From an uncultured Bacteroidia bacterium (GTDB taxonomy: Bacteria > Bacteroidota > Bacteroidia > Bacteroidales > UBA932), in assembly GCA_902789245.1 (NCBI GenBank), contig CADAND010000014.1, positions 22,494 through 86,493 on the forward strand: DNA of 64,000 bases. The letters are read 5' to 3'. Position 1 is the first letter of the stretch. Each line of letters begins with the position of its first letter. The position numbers and the translations under genes are program-made. This document shows positions 8,130-16,318 of this stretch, in pieces. The notes under the pieces were generated by a model that was given only the letters and a program-made list of their open reading frames with translations, made no database searches and was not told where the DNA came from.

Positions 8130-8567
8130 TCATTTCTGCGGTAAAATCTCCCGTAGCGGACGCATAACGAAGTCCCGTTGCTCCATCAGCGGGTGCGGAA
8201 TCTTCAAATCCGGGTCGTCCACGCGCTCGTCACCGTAAAGCAGGATGTCAATGTCAATGGGGCGGTCATGGTAGATCCTGCGGCCCTCCGCGTCATATTC
8301 CGGGCCGCCGGTGCGCCCCATGACGCGCTCGATCCGTTTGCAGATATCCAGCAGGGTATGCGGGCGCTTGCCCGTATGGTAACAAACCACACAATTCAAA
8401 AAGTCCGGCCCCTTGAAGCCCCAGGAGGGCGTTTCGATGATGGAGGAACGTGCCGTATAGTGGCGTCCGATGGCGGCGTCCAGGCGCCGGAGCGCTTCGT
8501 CGATCTGCGCGGCGCGATCACCCTGGTTGGTGCCAAGGGAAAAATATACGGGGACAACTTTCATCAA
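8130..8567 (-). CDS. folK: 2-amino-4-hydroxy-6-hydroxymethyldihydropteridine diphosphokinase (HPPK)
   Basis: Transfers pyrophosphate from ATP to 6-hydroxymethyl-7,8-dihydropterin in folate synthesis. The 145 residues carry the family landmarks YFSLGTNQGDRAAQIDEALR at the N-terminus, SSIIETPSWGFKGPDFLNCV (pterin-binding region) and RPIDIDILLYGDE, where the two Asp residues of DIDILL bind the catalytic magnesium ions, followed by IPHPLMEQRDFVMRPL. Length is normal. The start overlaps the end of the upstream SufT-like gene by 4 bases, placing folK last in the sufS-sufE-sufT-folK transcription unit. Confidence 0.95.
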   Translation of the reverse strand: MMKVVPVYFSLGTNQGDRAAQIDEALRRLDAAIGRHYTARSSIIETPSWGFKGPDFLNCVVCYHTGKRPHTLLDICKRIERVMGRTGGPEYDAEGRRIYHDRPIDIDILLYGDERVDDPDLKIPHPLMEQRDFVMRPLREILPQK

Positions 8568-8920
8568 AATTCAGGATCCCAGCCGAGCGCCACGCGGGCC
8601 TCGTCCGAGAGCATGCTCTGGTCCCACACGGGATCGAAGACAAGGTCGATCGAGCAACTCATGATGCCCGGGGTATCTTCCACCATCTGCTTCACTTCCG
8701 CCAGTACTTCGTCTGCCATCGGGCAGTTCGGCGCGGTGAAGGTCATCTTGATGGATACCTCATGCTCCTTGTTGATGTGGAGTTCGTAAATCAGGCCCAG
8801 GTCGTAGATGTTGACCGGGATTTCAGGGTCATACACCTGCTTGAGCGAGAGAACGACGTCTTCGTAGAGCGGAGCCAGCTCCTTGACGTCCTGCGGGGTC
8901 AAAACTTCTTCCTGTGCCAT
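8564..8920 (-). CDS. SufT / MIP18-family (DUF59) iron-sulfur assembly factor
   Basis: 118-residue DUF59 protein of the SufT/PaaD/MIP18 group, which assists Fe-S cluster assembly or transfer. Key features are the DPEIPVNIYDLGLIYEL segment (about 31-47), where DPEIPVNI is the family signature, and TFTAPNCPMADEVLAEVKQM with the conserved Cys in APNCP, followed by VFDPVWDQSMLSDEAR. Neighbours sufE and sufS on the same strand support an Fe-S role; the gap to sufE is one base and the 3' end overlaps folK by 4 bases, so all are probably co-translated. No long N-terminal extension is present, as usual for short SufT-like proteins in Bacteroidota. Confidence 0.9.
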   Translation of the reverse strand: MAQEEVLTPQDVKELAPLYEDVVLSLKQVYDPEIPVNIYDLGLIYELHINKEHEVSIKMTFTAPNCPMADEVLAEVKQMVEDTPGIMSCSIDLVFDPVWDQSMLSDEARVALGWDPEF

Positions 8921-8921
8921 C

Positions 8922-9335
8922 TCAAAGCAGATTTTGTGCCGTACGGCGAAGTGTTTCGATCATTGAGGCAAGGCCGTTTGCGCGCGTCGGAGAAAGGTTC
9001 TCGCGCAGGCCGAGCTTGTCCACGAAGGAAAAGTCGTCCTCCGCGATCTCTCGGGCCGTGCGGCCGGAGTAAACGCCGATCAGCAGGGAAATGATGCCCT
9101 TGGTAATGATGGCATCGCTGTCGGCGCGGAAATAGAGCCTGTCCCCGTCCATGGTGGCGTCCAGCCAAACGCGGGACTGACAGCCCTTGATCAGGCGGTC
9201 TTCCGTTTTAAGTTCCTCGGGGAACGCCTCCAGGTTTCGCCCCAAATCAATCAGGTATTCATACTTGTCCAGCCACTCGTCGTACATCGAAAAATCCGCA
9301 ACGACTTCAGCCTGAGCTTCTTGCAACGATTTCAT
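8922..9335 (-). CDS. sufE: Cysteine desulfuration protein SufE
   Basis: Sulfur acceptor that takes persulfide from SufS and stimulates its desulfurase activity. 137 residues, normal for the family. The acceptor cysteine is Cys52 in the motif IKGCQSRVW, and the conserved core continues with ADSDAIITKGIISLLIGVYS, the typical SufE segment. The 5' end overlaps the sufS stop by 4 bases, a common arrangement for this pair. The Suf scaffold genes sufB, sufC and sufD are not in the window. Confidence 0.94.
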   Translation of the reverse strand: MKSLQEAQAEVVADFSMYDEWLDKYEYLIDLGRNLEAFPEELKTEDRLIKGCQSRVWLDATMDGDRLYFRADSDAIITKGIISLLIGVYSGRTAREIAEDDFSFVDKLGLRENLSPTRANGLASMIETLRRTAQNLL

Positions 9336-10561
9336 CCTTCCAGCATTTTAATCGCCCTGTCGAGCGATGCAATAAAATATTCCGCTTCCTGCACGGTGTT
9401 GTACGGGGCAAACGACACACGAAGCATCCCCGTGACGCCGTAGCGGTCCATCAGCGGCTCAGCACACATCTGCCCGGAGCGAACGGCGACCCCCATCTTG
9501 TCCAGAATCAACGCCAGGTCCTCGTGGTGGATGTGTTCCACGGAGAACGAGAACAAGGGAATCTTCTCCTCGGGCGTCTTCGGAACACCATAGAGACGGA
9601 TCCGGGGGTCACTTTGTAACTTATTTAAAATTAAATTTTTGATTGCTTCCGTTTCCGCCTCGACGGCTTCGCTTCGCAAAGCCTCAGCCATTTCCAGCGC
9701 CGGCCGGAGGGTTGGCGTACCGGCGATGTTTTGCGTGCCCGCTTCGAACTTATGAGGAAGCGGAGCCCAGGTCGATCCAGACCAGCGGACCGTCCCGATC
9801 ATCTCCCCGCCGCCCATGTAAGGAGGCATCTGCTCCAGCAGCGCACGACGCCCGTACAGAACACCCGTTCCAGGTGCCGCATAGACCTTATGGCCGGAGA
9901 ACGCATAGAAATCACAGCCCAGTTTGCGAACATCTACGCGCTCGTGCACAATCCCCTGCGCACCATCGATCAGAACAACGCAACCTTTTGAGTGACAAAT
10001 ATTTACAATATCTTTAACAGGATTTACGATGCCAAGAACATTGGAAACATGGGCCACGCAGACAAGCTTGGTGCGCGATGTAAGCAAATCCGGCAGCAGG
10101 TCCACACGAAGGTGGCCGGAGTCGTCGATGGGAAGCACCTTCAGCGAGGCACGCTTGCGCTCACAAAGCAGCTGCCAGGGCACGATGTCGGAATGATGTT
10201 CCGCCTCGCCCACGATGATTTCATCTCCTTCATGAATAAAGGCCTCCCCAAAACTGAAGGCAACAAGGTTCAACGACGCCGTGGCGCCGGAAGTAAAAAT
10301 GATTTCTTCGCGGAATTCTGCATTCAGGTACTTTTGGACGGCATCCCGGGTAGATTCGTACTCAGAAGTGGCCAGATCAGCTATGCGATGGACGGCCCTG
10401 TGCAGGTTGGCATTGTATTTTTCGGACATTTCCGTCCACTTGCGAATAACGGACAGCGGGCGCTGCGACGTAGCCGCATTGTCCAGATAAACAAGCGCTT
10501 TGCCGTAGACCTGCTCCGCAAGTTCAGGGAACTCCTGTCGTATTTTTTCTATCTGAGTCAT
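9332..10561 (-). CDS. sufS: SufS-type cysteine desulfurase
   Basis: Pyridoxal-phosphate enzyme that releases sulfur from cysteine for Fe-S cluster assembly. Features: IRQEFPELAEQVYGKALVYL at the N-terminus, LDNAATSQRP substrate-binding segment, FTSGATASLNLVAFSF, the PLP lysine in FSGHKVYAAPGTGVLYGR, and the active-site cysteine near residue 366 in RSGQMCAEPLMDRYG. The frame extends to a TTG at 10573, but that codon lies inside a TAAATTTG promoter box, so ATG at 10561 is chosen. First gene of the leftward sufS-sufE-sufT-folK unit; it shares a very short divergent promoter with ruvA. Confidence 0.95.
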   Translation of the reverse strand: MTQIEKIRQEFPELAEQVYGKALVYLDNAATSQRPLSVIRKWTEMSEKYNANLHRAVHRIADLATSEYESTRDAVQKYLNAEFREEIIFTSGATASLNLVAFSFGEAFIHEGDEIIVGEAEHHSDIVPWQLLCERKRASLKVLPIDDSGHLRVDLLPDLLTSRTKLVCVAHVSNVLGIVNPVKDIVNICHSKGCVVLIDGAQGIVHERVDVRKLGCDFYAFSGHKVYAAPGTGVLYGRRALLEQMPPYMGGGEMIGTVRWSGSTWAPLPHKFEAGTQNIAGTPTLRPALEMAEALRSEAVEAETEAIKNLILNKLQSDPRIRLYGVPKTPEEKIPLFSFSVEHIHHEDLALILDKMGVAVRSGQMCAEPLMDRYGVTGMLRVSFAPYNTVQEAEYFIASLDRAIKMLEG

Positions 10562-10570
10562 AAGGAAATG

Positions 10571-10591
10571 CAAATTTATATATTATTTTTG
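10571..10591. promoter_or_regulatory. Overlapping divergent -7 boxes of sufS (-) and ruvA (+)
   Basis: Minus strand TAAATTTG at 10578-10571 ends 9 bases before the sufS ATG. Plus strand TATTTTTG at 10584-10591 ends 4 bases before the ruvA ATG. Both match TAnnTTTG. The spacing implies an extremely short sufS leader and an essentially leaderless ruvA transcript. Confidence 0.5.
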
Positions 10592-10595
10592 TGAT

Positions 10596-11189
10596 ATGAT
10601 AGATTACGTCTCAGGAAAGCTTGCGACACTGACCCCCACGATGGCAGTGATCGACAATCAGGGAATCGGCTATGCTGTAGAGATCTCCCTGCAAACCTAT
10701 GATGTCCTGCGCGGCAAGGACAGTGCAACCGTCTATATCCAGCGCCAGGTCAATCCACGCGACGGCTCTGAAGTCGACTATGGATTCGCTTCCCAGGAGG
10801 AGCGGGAACTCTTCCGCCATATCACGAGTGTCTCGGGCATGGGCGCGGCATCCGCACGCATGATTCTCTCCTCGCTGACCGCCGAGGAACTACGGAATGC
10901 CATCCTCGGCGAGGACGTCAACCGCCTCAAGGGTGTCAAAGGAATCGGCCTCAAAACAGCCCAACGAATGGTGCTTGAACTCAAAGACAAAATCGTCAAG
11001 GGTGACGGCGCAAGCAGCGACATTCTCTTCCGAACCGACGCCGGTGCAGCGTCAGAAGAAGCCACCACGGCCCTTCAACTGCTGGGTTTTGCCAAGCCGA
11101 ACATCAACAAAGCCATCCAGGCAATTCTCAAGGAGAACCCTTCCGCATCGGTGGAAGAAATCATCAAAGCCGCCTTGCAGCGGCTCTAA
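10596..11189 (+). CDS. ruvA: Holliday junction branch migration protein RuvA
   Basis: Tetrameric Holliday-junction binding subunit of RuvABC. 197 residues with an N-terminal OB-fold (MIDYVSGKLATLTPTMAVID, GIGYAVEISLQTYDVL), a helix-hairpin-helix domain with ITSVSGMGAASARMILSSL and LKGVKGIGLKTAQRMVLELK, and a C-terminal domain ending ASVEEIIKAALQRL that contacts RuvB. Length is normal. ruvB lies 7 kb away on the other strand, so the two are not in one operon. The 3' end converges on mnmG with only 2 bases between stop codons and no visible terminator. Confidence 0.96.
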   Translation: MIDYVSGKLATLTPTMAVIDNQGIGYAVEISLQTYDVLRGKDSATVYIQRQVNPRDGSEVDYGFASQEERELFRHITSVSGMGAASARMILSSLTAEELRNAILGEDVNRLKGVKGIGLKTAQRMVLELKDKIVKGDGASSDILFRTDAGAASEEATTALQLLGFAKPNINKAIQAILKENPSASVEEIIKAALQRL

Positions 11190-11191
11190 GA

Positions 11192-13044
11192 TCAGCGGCC
11201 GAAATAGACCAAAAGAACAGATATATCCGCTGGCGAAACCCCGGAAATGCGAGCAGCCTGGGCAATCGTCAGCGGATGATATTTTTTAAACTTCTGCCGG
11301 CACTCGATCGTCAGACCGGCCACACGGTCGAAATCAAAATTCTCGGGAATTCGAAGGTCCTCGAGCCGCTGAATCTTCTCCGCCATCTGCATTTCACGGT
11401 CGATATAACCACGATACCGGAGCGAAATTTCCACGCTTTCAACAGCCTCTTGTTCATAAGTTCCACGTGGAACAATCCTCAGTAGTTCCTCGAGCGAAAC
11501 CTCGGGCCGCGTCGCTAGATCAGCGATTCTTTTGGACTCCGTAATGGGACTGGATCCGACGGATTGCAGGTAAGGATTTGCCTCTTTCGCGGTCAGATTC
11601 CTACGCTCGCAATATTCTTGTAACTCTTTGACCTGCTCGTATTTACGCATTGCTGCGGCATAGCGTTGTTCGCCTGCGAGGCCGATCTCATGGCCGACGG
11701 GAGTCAGACGCTGGTCAGCATTGTCCTGACGCAGCAGGATGCGATACTCCGCACGCGAGGTGAACATCCGGTACGGCTCATCCACACCCTTCGTAACCAG
11801 GTCGTCAATCAAAACGCCGATATAAGACTGGTCGCGGCGCAGGATAAGCGGATCCAGCTCCCGCAGCTTCCGATGGGCGTTGATTCCTGCCATAACTCCT
11901 TGAGCAGCAGCCTCTTCGTACCCAGTTGTGCCGTTTACCTGGCCCGCCAGGAAGAGATTCTCGACAAAACGGGACTCCAAACTCGGGCGCGATCGAAGAA
12001 ATCGTACTCGACGGCGTAGGCCGGACGGAAAATCTTGACCTCCTCCAAGCCCGCAATGGCATGCAACGCATCCAACTGGACCGGCAAAGGAAGCGAAGAG
12101 GAAAAACCCTGGAGATAGTATTCGTTCGTGCTCCGCCCTTCCGGTTCGAGGAAGAGCTGGTGCGCGGGGTTGTCCGGGAAGACCCGAAGCTTGTCCTCGA
12201 TGCTCGGGCAGTAACGCGGGCCGCGGCCATGGATCAGGCCGGTAAAGAGCGGCGACTCGTCGAAGCCGCTCCGCAGGATCTCGTGCACCCGTTCGTTGGT
12301 GTGCAAAATAAAACAGGGCATCTGCTCTGCTCCCAGACCCTGAACAGCAGATGGCTCAGGCAGGAAAGAAAAACGAGCTGGGTCGGGGTCGCCAAGCTGA
12401 ACTGGAAGTTTGGAGACATCGACGGAAGAAATGTCAATCCGGGGCGGCGTCCCCGTCTTCATCCGATCGGTCGAAAGACCTCGCTCGACCAGTTGCTCGG
12501 TCAGACCATAAGATGCAAGTTCACCAATGCGCCCGCCTTCCATCTGATGGCGCCCGATAAACAGTTTACCGGAAAGAAAGGTCCCGGCAGTCAAAACAAC
12601 CGCTCGAGACATGAAAATTGCCCCGGTATTTGTCTTGACTCCGCAGATTTTTGAATTCTCAAAGAGAAATTCCGTCGCGGAATCCGCGTAAATATCTAAA
12701 TTACAAGAACTTTCAAGTACCTTGCGCCAATTGAGCGAAAACTGGATTTTATCGCACTGAGCGCGCGGACTCCACATCGCAGGACCCTTTGAACGGTTAA
12801 GCATGCGAAATTGGAGCGTCGAACGGTCAGTCACGATTCCCGACCATCCGCCGAGCGCATCAATCTCCCGGACGATCTGTCCTTTGGCAATTCCACCCAC
12901 AGCCGGGTTGCAGGACATCTTGGCGAAGCCAAGCATATCCATCGTGACGAGCAGTACCGAAGAACCGAGCGTTGCAGCAGCCATCGCGGCCTCGCAACCG
13001 GCGTGTCCCCCACCCACAACAATTATATCATACATCCGCTCCAT
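11192..13044 (-). CDS. mnmG: tRNA uridine-5-carboxymethylaminomethyl synthesis enzyme MnmG/GidA (frameshifted)
   Basis: FAD-dependent partner of MnmE in wobble-uridine modification of tRNA. The 5' frame (start ATG 13044, overlapping the ybeY TGA as TGATG) has the FAD motif YDIIVVGGGHAGCEAAMAAA and runs to FRPAYAVEYDFFDRARV, then leaves frame near 11980-11983. The other frame resumes at LESRFVENLFLAGQVNGTTG, exactly the next conserved block (family pattern EYDYFDP ... [20 protein letters not shown]), and continues to a normal C-terminus. The site is GTTTGG; loss of one T from a run of four would explain it. Combined length is about 617 residues, full size. Since mnmG is highly conserved, a sequencing or assembly indel is the likeliest cause. 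Confidence 0.9.
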
Positions 13045-13463
13045 CACAAAGACGCACGCATATCGAGGTAGTAGTTTTCCTTACGACGCATCTCGGCAAT
13101 ATCCGCCTCACTGTGATCGTCATAGCCGATCAGGTGCAGTAAGCCATGAACCATCACGCGATTCAGTTCATCTGCAAACTCCGTCCCATAGAACTGAGCA
13201 TTCTCACGAACAGAATCGATGCTGATGAAGAGGTCGCCAGAGAGAACGTCCTTCTCACAATAATCAAAGGTAATGATGTCCGTGAAATAGTCGTGCTGGA
13301 GGTACTTCATGTTGACATCCAGAATGTAATTGTCCGAGCAGAAAATGATGTTGATGGCACCAAGACGGCGCATTTCGCTGCCGGCTACCATTTTGAGCCA
13401 GCGGTTGTTCAAAAGTTTCTGCTTCAGCTCGAAGCGGATATCCTCCTGGAAGTATCGTATCAT
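13044..13463 (-). CDS. ybeY: Endoribonuclease YbeY (rRNA maturation factor)
   Basis: Zinc-dependent endoribonuclease involved in 16S rRNA 3' maturation and ribosome quality control. 139 residues with the diagnostic metal motif HGLLHLIGYDDH (three His ligands in H-x3-H-x5-H), preceded by the conserved segment FTDIITFDY. ATG at 13461-13463. The stop codon overlaps the mnmG start (TGATG), so the two genes are translationally coupled. Transcription probably starts from the TAAATTTG box at 13478-13485, divergent from tonB. Confidence 0.94.
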   Translation of the reverse strand: MIRYFQEDIRFELKQKLLNNRWLKMVAGSEMRRLGAINIIFCSDNYILDVNMKYLQHDYFTDIITFDYCEKDVLSGDLFISIDSVRENAQFYGTEFADELNRVMVHGLLHLIGYDDHSEADIAEMRRKENYYLDMRASL

Positions 13464-13477
13464 CGGAAAAATTTTTG

Positions 13478-13485
13478 CAAATTTA
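13478..13485 (-). promoter_or_regulatory. Candidate -7 box for ybeY-mnmG
   Basis: Minus-strand TAAATTTG, 14 bases upstream of the ybeY ATG, in an AT-rich divergent gap. No clear -33 element. Confidence 0.4.
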
Positions 13486-13504
13486 CATCTATAAAATGAA
13501 ATAA

Positions 13505-13535
13505 TTGGAATTGAAAATAAATATTTCTATCTTTG
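13505..13535 (+). promoter_or_regulatory. Bacteroidota-type promoter of tonB
   Basis: TTG at 13505-13507 and TATCTTTG at 13528-13535 are separated by 20 bases, matching the TTTG-N19-22-TAnnTTTG consensus. The tonB ATG is 34 bases downstream. Confidence 0.65.
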
Positions 13536-13569
13536 AGACCCAAACGGAATATTTAATGTAACCACGAAT

Positions 13570-14259
13570 ATGGAAGTCAAGAAATCACCCAAAGCTGATC
13601 TGAACAACAAAAAACTGTTGTTCGTCGAGTTTGGTTTAGTTCTTTCCCTTCTGATTACGATCGCCGCTTTCGAATACCGCACGCGGGAGAAGAAAGAGAG
13701 CATCTTTGAAGCAGAGAACACCGAACTCATTGAGGAGGAGATTATTCCGATCACTCAGGATACCCCTCCGCCGCCCCCCGAGACCCCGAAGATCCCGATT
13801 CTGTCCGACCAGATTGACATCGTGGACGACAACATCAAGGTGGATGACAACATCCTCAACCTCGAGGATGACTCCAACCTGGGTGTCGAGATCATGGACT
13901 ACGTAGAGGAAGTTCAGGAAGAGGTCGTCGAGGAGGAAGCGATTCCGTTTGCCCTCGTCGAGGAAAAGCCGAAATTCCAGGGTGGCGATGCCAACACCTT
14001 CTCCAAGTGGGTGTCCCAGCATCTCGACTATCCTGAGCTCGCCAAGGAAAATGGCGTTTCCGGCCGTGTCATGGTGCAGTTCACCGTGAATCCGAACGGT
14101 ACCGTTTCCGACGTGAAGGTGCTCCGCGGCGTGGACCCGTCCCTTGACAAAGAGGCTGTCCGCGTGATCCAGAGCTCCCCGAAGTGGACCCCTGGCAAGC
14201 AGCGTGACCGCGCTGTGAAGGTTACCTATCAGTTCCCTGTGATCTTCCAGCTGCGATAA
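13570..14259 (+). CDS. tonB: Energy transducer TonB
   Basis: Transmits proton-motive force from the ExbB/ExbD complex to outer-membrane receptors such as SusC. 229 residues: cytoplasmic N-terminus, one membrane helix (about 16-34, LLFVEFGLVLSLLITIAAF), an acidic and Pro-rich periplasmic spacer (QDTPPPPPETPKIP), then the TonB C-terminal domain with SQHLDYPELAKENGVSGRV, VQFTVNPNGTVSDVKVLRGV and SSPKWTPGKQRDRAVKV, the standard Bacteroidota form. No exbB/exbD are adjacent. It is monocistronic: a good promoter precedes it and a strong terminator follows at 14280-14304. Confidence 0.92.
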   Translation: MEVKKSPKADLNNKKLLFVEFGLVLSLLITIAAFEYRTREKKESIFEAENTELIEEEIIPITQDTPPPPPETPKIPILSDQIDIVDDNIKVDDNILNLEDDSNLGVEIMDYVEEVQEEVVEEEAIPFALVEEKPKFQGGDANTFSKWVSQHLDYPELAKENGVSGRVMVQFTVNPNGTVSDVKVLRGVDPSLDKEAVRVIQSSPKWTPGKQRDRAVKVTYQFPVIFQLR

Positions 14260-14279
14260 GCAAGCTAAAATGAATAAGA

Positions 14280-14304
14280 GGCCGTCCACGGACGGCCTTT
14301 TTTT
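14280..14304 (+). terminator. Rho-independent terminator of tonB
   Basis: Perfect 8-bp stem GGCCGTCC / GGACGGCC with an AC loop followed by seven T. Confidence 0.9.
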
Positions 14305-14312
14305 GATGAAAG

Positions 14313-15497
14313 ATGGAGAATAAGAGAGAAGAAAAAGCAGTCTTTGTCGGCATCATCAGGCAGGATGACGACGAGCGTAAGATCTACGAATACCTCGACG
14401 AACTGCAGTTCCTCGCGGAGACAGCCGGCGCCATCGGCGACAAGCAGTTCGTCCAGCGGGTGGACCGTCCTGATAAAGCGACCTATATCCGCAGCGGAAA
14501 GCTGCAGGAGATCGCCAATTACTGTGAGGAGAATCACATTGATTATGTGATCTTTGACGATGAATTGACGGGCATGCAGCAGCGTAATATCGAGAAAATC
14601 ATCAAGACCTCCGCAGTTATCGACCGGACGAGCTTGATCCTCGAAATATTCTCCCAGCGCGCCCAAACAGCCTACGCCAAAACACAGGTCGAACTGGCCC
14701 GCTACAACTACATGCTGCCGCGCCTCGCGGGCATGTGGACCCACCTGGAGCGTCAGCGCGGCGGCATGGGCACACGCGGCGGTATGGGTGAAACCCAGAT
14801 CGAAGTGGACCGCCGCATCGTGCGCGAGCGTATCTCCAAACTCAAGGAAGACCTGAAGAAAATCGACAAGCAGATGGCCACCCAGCGCAGCAACCGCGGG
14901 CAGCTGGTTCGCCTCTCGCTGGTCGGCTACACCAACGTGGGCAAGTCCACGCTGATGAATCTCCTCTCCAAATCGGACGTATTTGCTGAAAATAAGCTCT
15001 TTGCGACCCTCGACACAACTGTCCGAAAGGTCGTGATCGGCAACGTGCCTTTCCTGCTCAGCGACACTGTCGGATTCATCCGCAAACTCCCCACCCAGCT
15101 GATCGAAGCATTCAAAAGCACCCTCGATGAGGTCCGGGAGGCGGACATCCTGGTCCACGTCGTGGACATCTCGCATCCCGACTACGAGGAGCAGATGGAA
15201 GTCGTGGATAAGACGCTCAAGGATATTTCCGCCGCAGACAAGCCCGTTTACGTCGTTTTTAACAAGACGGACGCCTATACCTACGAACCCTACGACGAGT
15301 TCTCTTTAGAGCCCAAAAACGAGCGTAATTTCACGCTGGAAGAGCTGAAATACAAGTGGATCAGCGGCCGCAAGATCCCCTGCATCTTTATCTCCGCCAT
15401 TAAGAAGGAGAACATAGACAAACTCCGCGACGACATCTACAAGATGGTCGCGGAGATTCATGCAGGACGTTATCCTTTCAATAACTTCCTTTGGTAA
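14313..15497 (+). CDS. hflX: GTPase HflX
   Basis: Ribosome-associated GTPase that splits or rescues stalled ribosomes. 394 residues: an N-terminal HflX domain with RPDKATYIRSGKLQEIANYC and FDDELTGMQQRNIEK, the linker GGMGTRGGMGETQIEVDRR, then the G domain with G1 GYTNVGKSTLMNLL (about 205), G3 DTVGFIRKLPTQLIEAFKST and G4 NKTD. Length and motif order are typical of HflX. The ATG lies 9 bases after the tonB terminator T-run. A perfect 12-bp bidirectional terminator follows. Confidence 0.96.
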   Translation: MENKREEKAVFVGIIRQDDDERKIYEYLDELQFLAETAGAIGDKQFVQRVDRPDKATYIRSGKLQEIANYCEENHIDYVIFDDELTGMQQRNIEKIIKTSAVIDRTSLILEIFSQRAQTAYAKTQVELARYNYMLPRLAGMWTHLERQRGGMGTRGGMGETQIEVDRRIVRERISKLKEDLKKIDKQMATQRSNRGQLVRLSLVGYTNVGKSTLMNLLSKSDVFAENKLFATLDTTVRKVVIGNVPFLLSDTVGFIRKLPTQLIEAFKSTLDEVREADILVHVVDISHPDYEEQMEVVDKTLKDISAADKPVYVVFNKTDAYTYEPYDEFSLEPKNERNFTLEELKYKWISGRKIPCIFISAIKKENIDKLRDDIYKMVAEIHAGRYPFNNFLW

Positions 15498-15500
15498 AAA

Positions 15501-15530
15501 AGAAAGACCGGCTGTTTGGCCGGTCTTTCT
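15501..15530. terminator. Bidirectional terminator between hflX and sdhB
   Basis: Perfect 12-bp stem AGAAAGACCGGC / GCCGGTCTTTCT with a 6-base loop, and A/T-rich flanks on both sides, so it serves both converging genes. Confidence 0.9.
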
Positions 15531-15533
15531 TAT

Positions 15534-16313
15534 TTATTCAGAGAACTTTGCCTTGAGGAATTCGCGGTTCAGGCGGGCAATGTGCGACACGCTGATACCC
15601 TTCGGGCACTCCAGCTCGCAGGCACGCGTATTGGTACAGTTGCCGAAACCGAGTTCATCCATCTTGGCCACCATCGCACGGGCGCGACGCTTAGCCTCGA
15701 GGCGACCCTGCGGAAGCAGGGCGAGGGAGCTGACGCGGGCCGCGACGAAGAGCATGGCAGAGCCGTTCTTACAGGTGGCCACACAGGCACCACAGCCCAC
15801 GCAGGCTGCAGCATCCATGCTTTCCTCGGCACGGTCGTGCGAAATCAGGATGTTGTTGGCATCCTGCGCAGAACCGGTACGCACGGAGATGAAGCCACCG
15901 GCCTGAAGGATCTTATCGAAGGCGGTACGGTCCACAACAAGGTCCTTGATAATCGGGAAACCGGCACTCCGCCAGGGCTCCACCGTAATGGTTGCGCCAT
16001 CCTTGAAGTGGCGCATGAAAAGCTGGCAGGTGGTCACATGGTCGTCCGGACCGTGTGCACGGCCGTCAATATACAGTCCACAGGCGCCGCAGATGCCTTC
16101 ACGGCAGTCGTGATCGAAGGAAACGGGACCACTGCTCTGGCAGCCACGCTCCACGGCCACGGGATCGCATCCTTCGCGGATCAGCTGCTCGTTCAGAATA
16201 TCGAGCATTTCCAGGAAGGAAGCATCCTCTTCGATGCCGGAAATATGGTAGGTCTCGAAATGACCCGGGGTCTTGGCGTTCTTCTGACGCCATATTTTCA
16301 GATTGAATTCCAT
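15534..16313 (-). CDS. sdhB: Succinate dehydrogenase / fumarate reductase iron-sulfur subunit
   Basis: Electron-transfer subunit that passes electrons between the flavoprotein and quinone side. 259 residues. The [2Fe-2S] ligands are Cys70, Cys75, Cys78 in [15 protein letters not shown] and Cys96; the [4Fe-4S]/[3Fe-4S] ligands are in [11 protein letters not shown] (171-181) and [12 protein letters not shown] (226-237). The layout matches the Bacteroidota complex that works mostly as fumarate reductase under anaerobic conditions. It starts 5 bases after the sdhA stop. The cytochrome b subunit (sdhC/frdC), normally upstream of sdhA, is absent from this locus. Confidence 0.94.
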   Translation of the reverse strand: MEFNLKIWRQKNAKTPGHFETYHISGIEEDASFLEMLDILNEQLIREGCDPVAVERGCQSSGPVSFDHDCREGICGACGLYIDGRAHGPDDHVTTCQLFMRHFKDGATITVEPWRSAGFPIIKDLVVDRTAFDKILQAGGFISVRTGSAQDANNILISHDRAEESMDAAACVGCGACVATCKNGSAMLFVAARVSSLALLPQGRLEAKRRARAMVAKMDELGFGNCTNTRACELECPKGISVSHIARLNREFLKAKFSE

Positions 16314-16318
16314 CTCGC

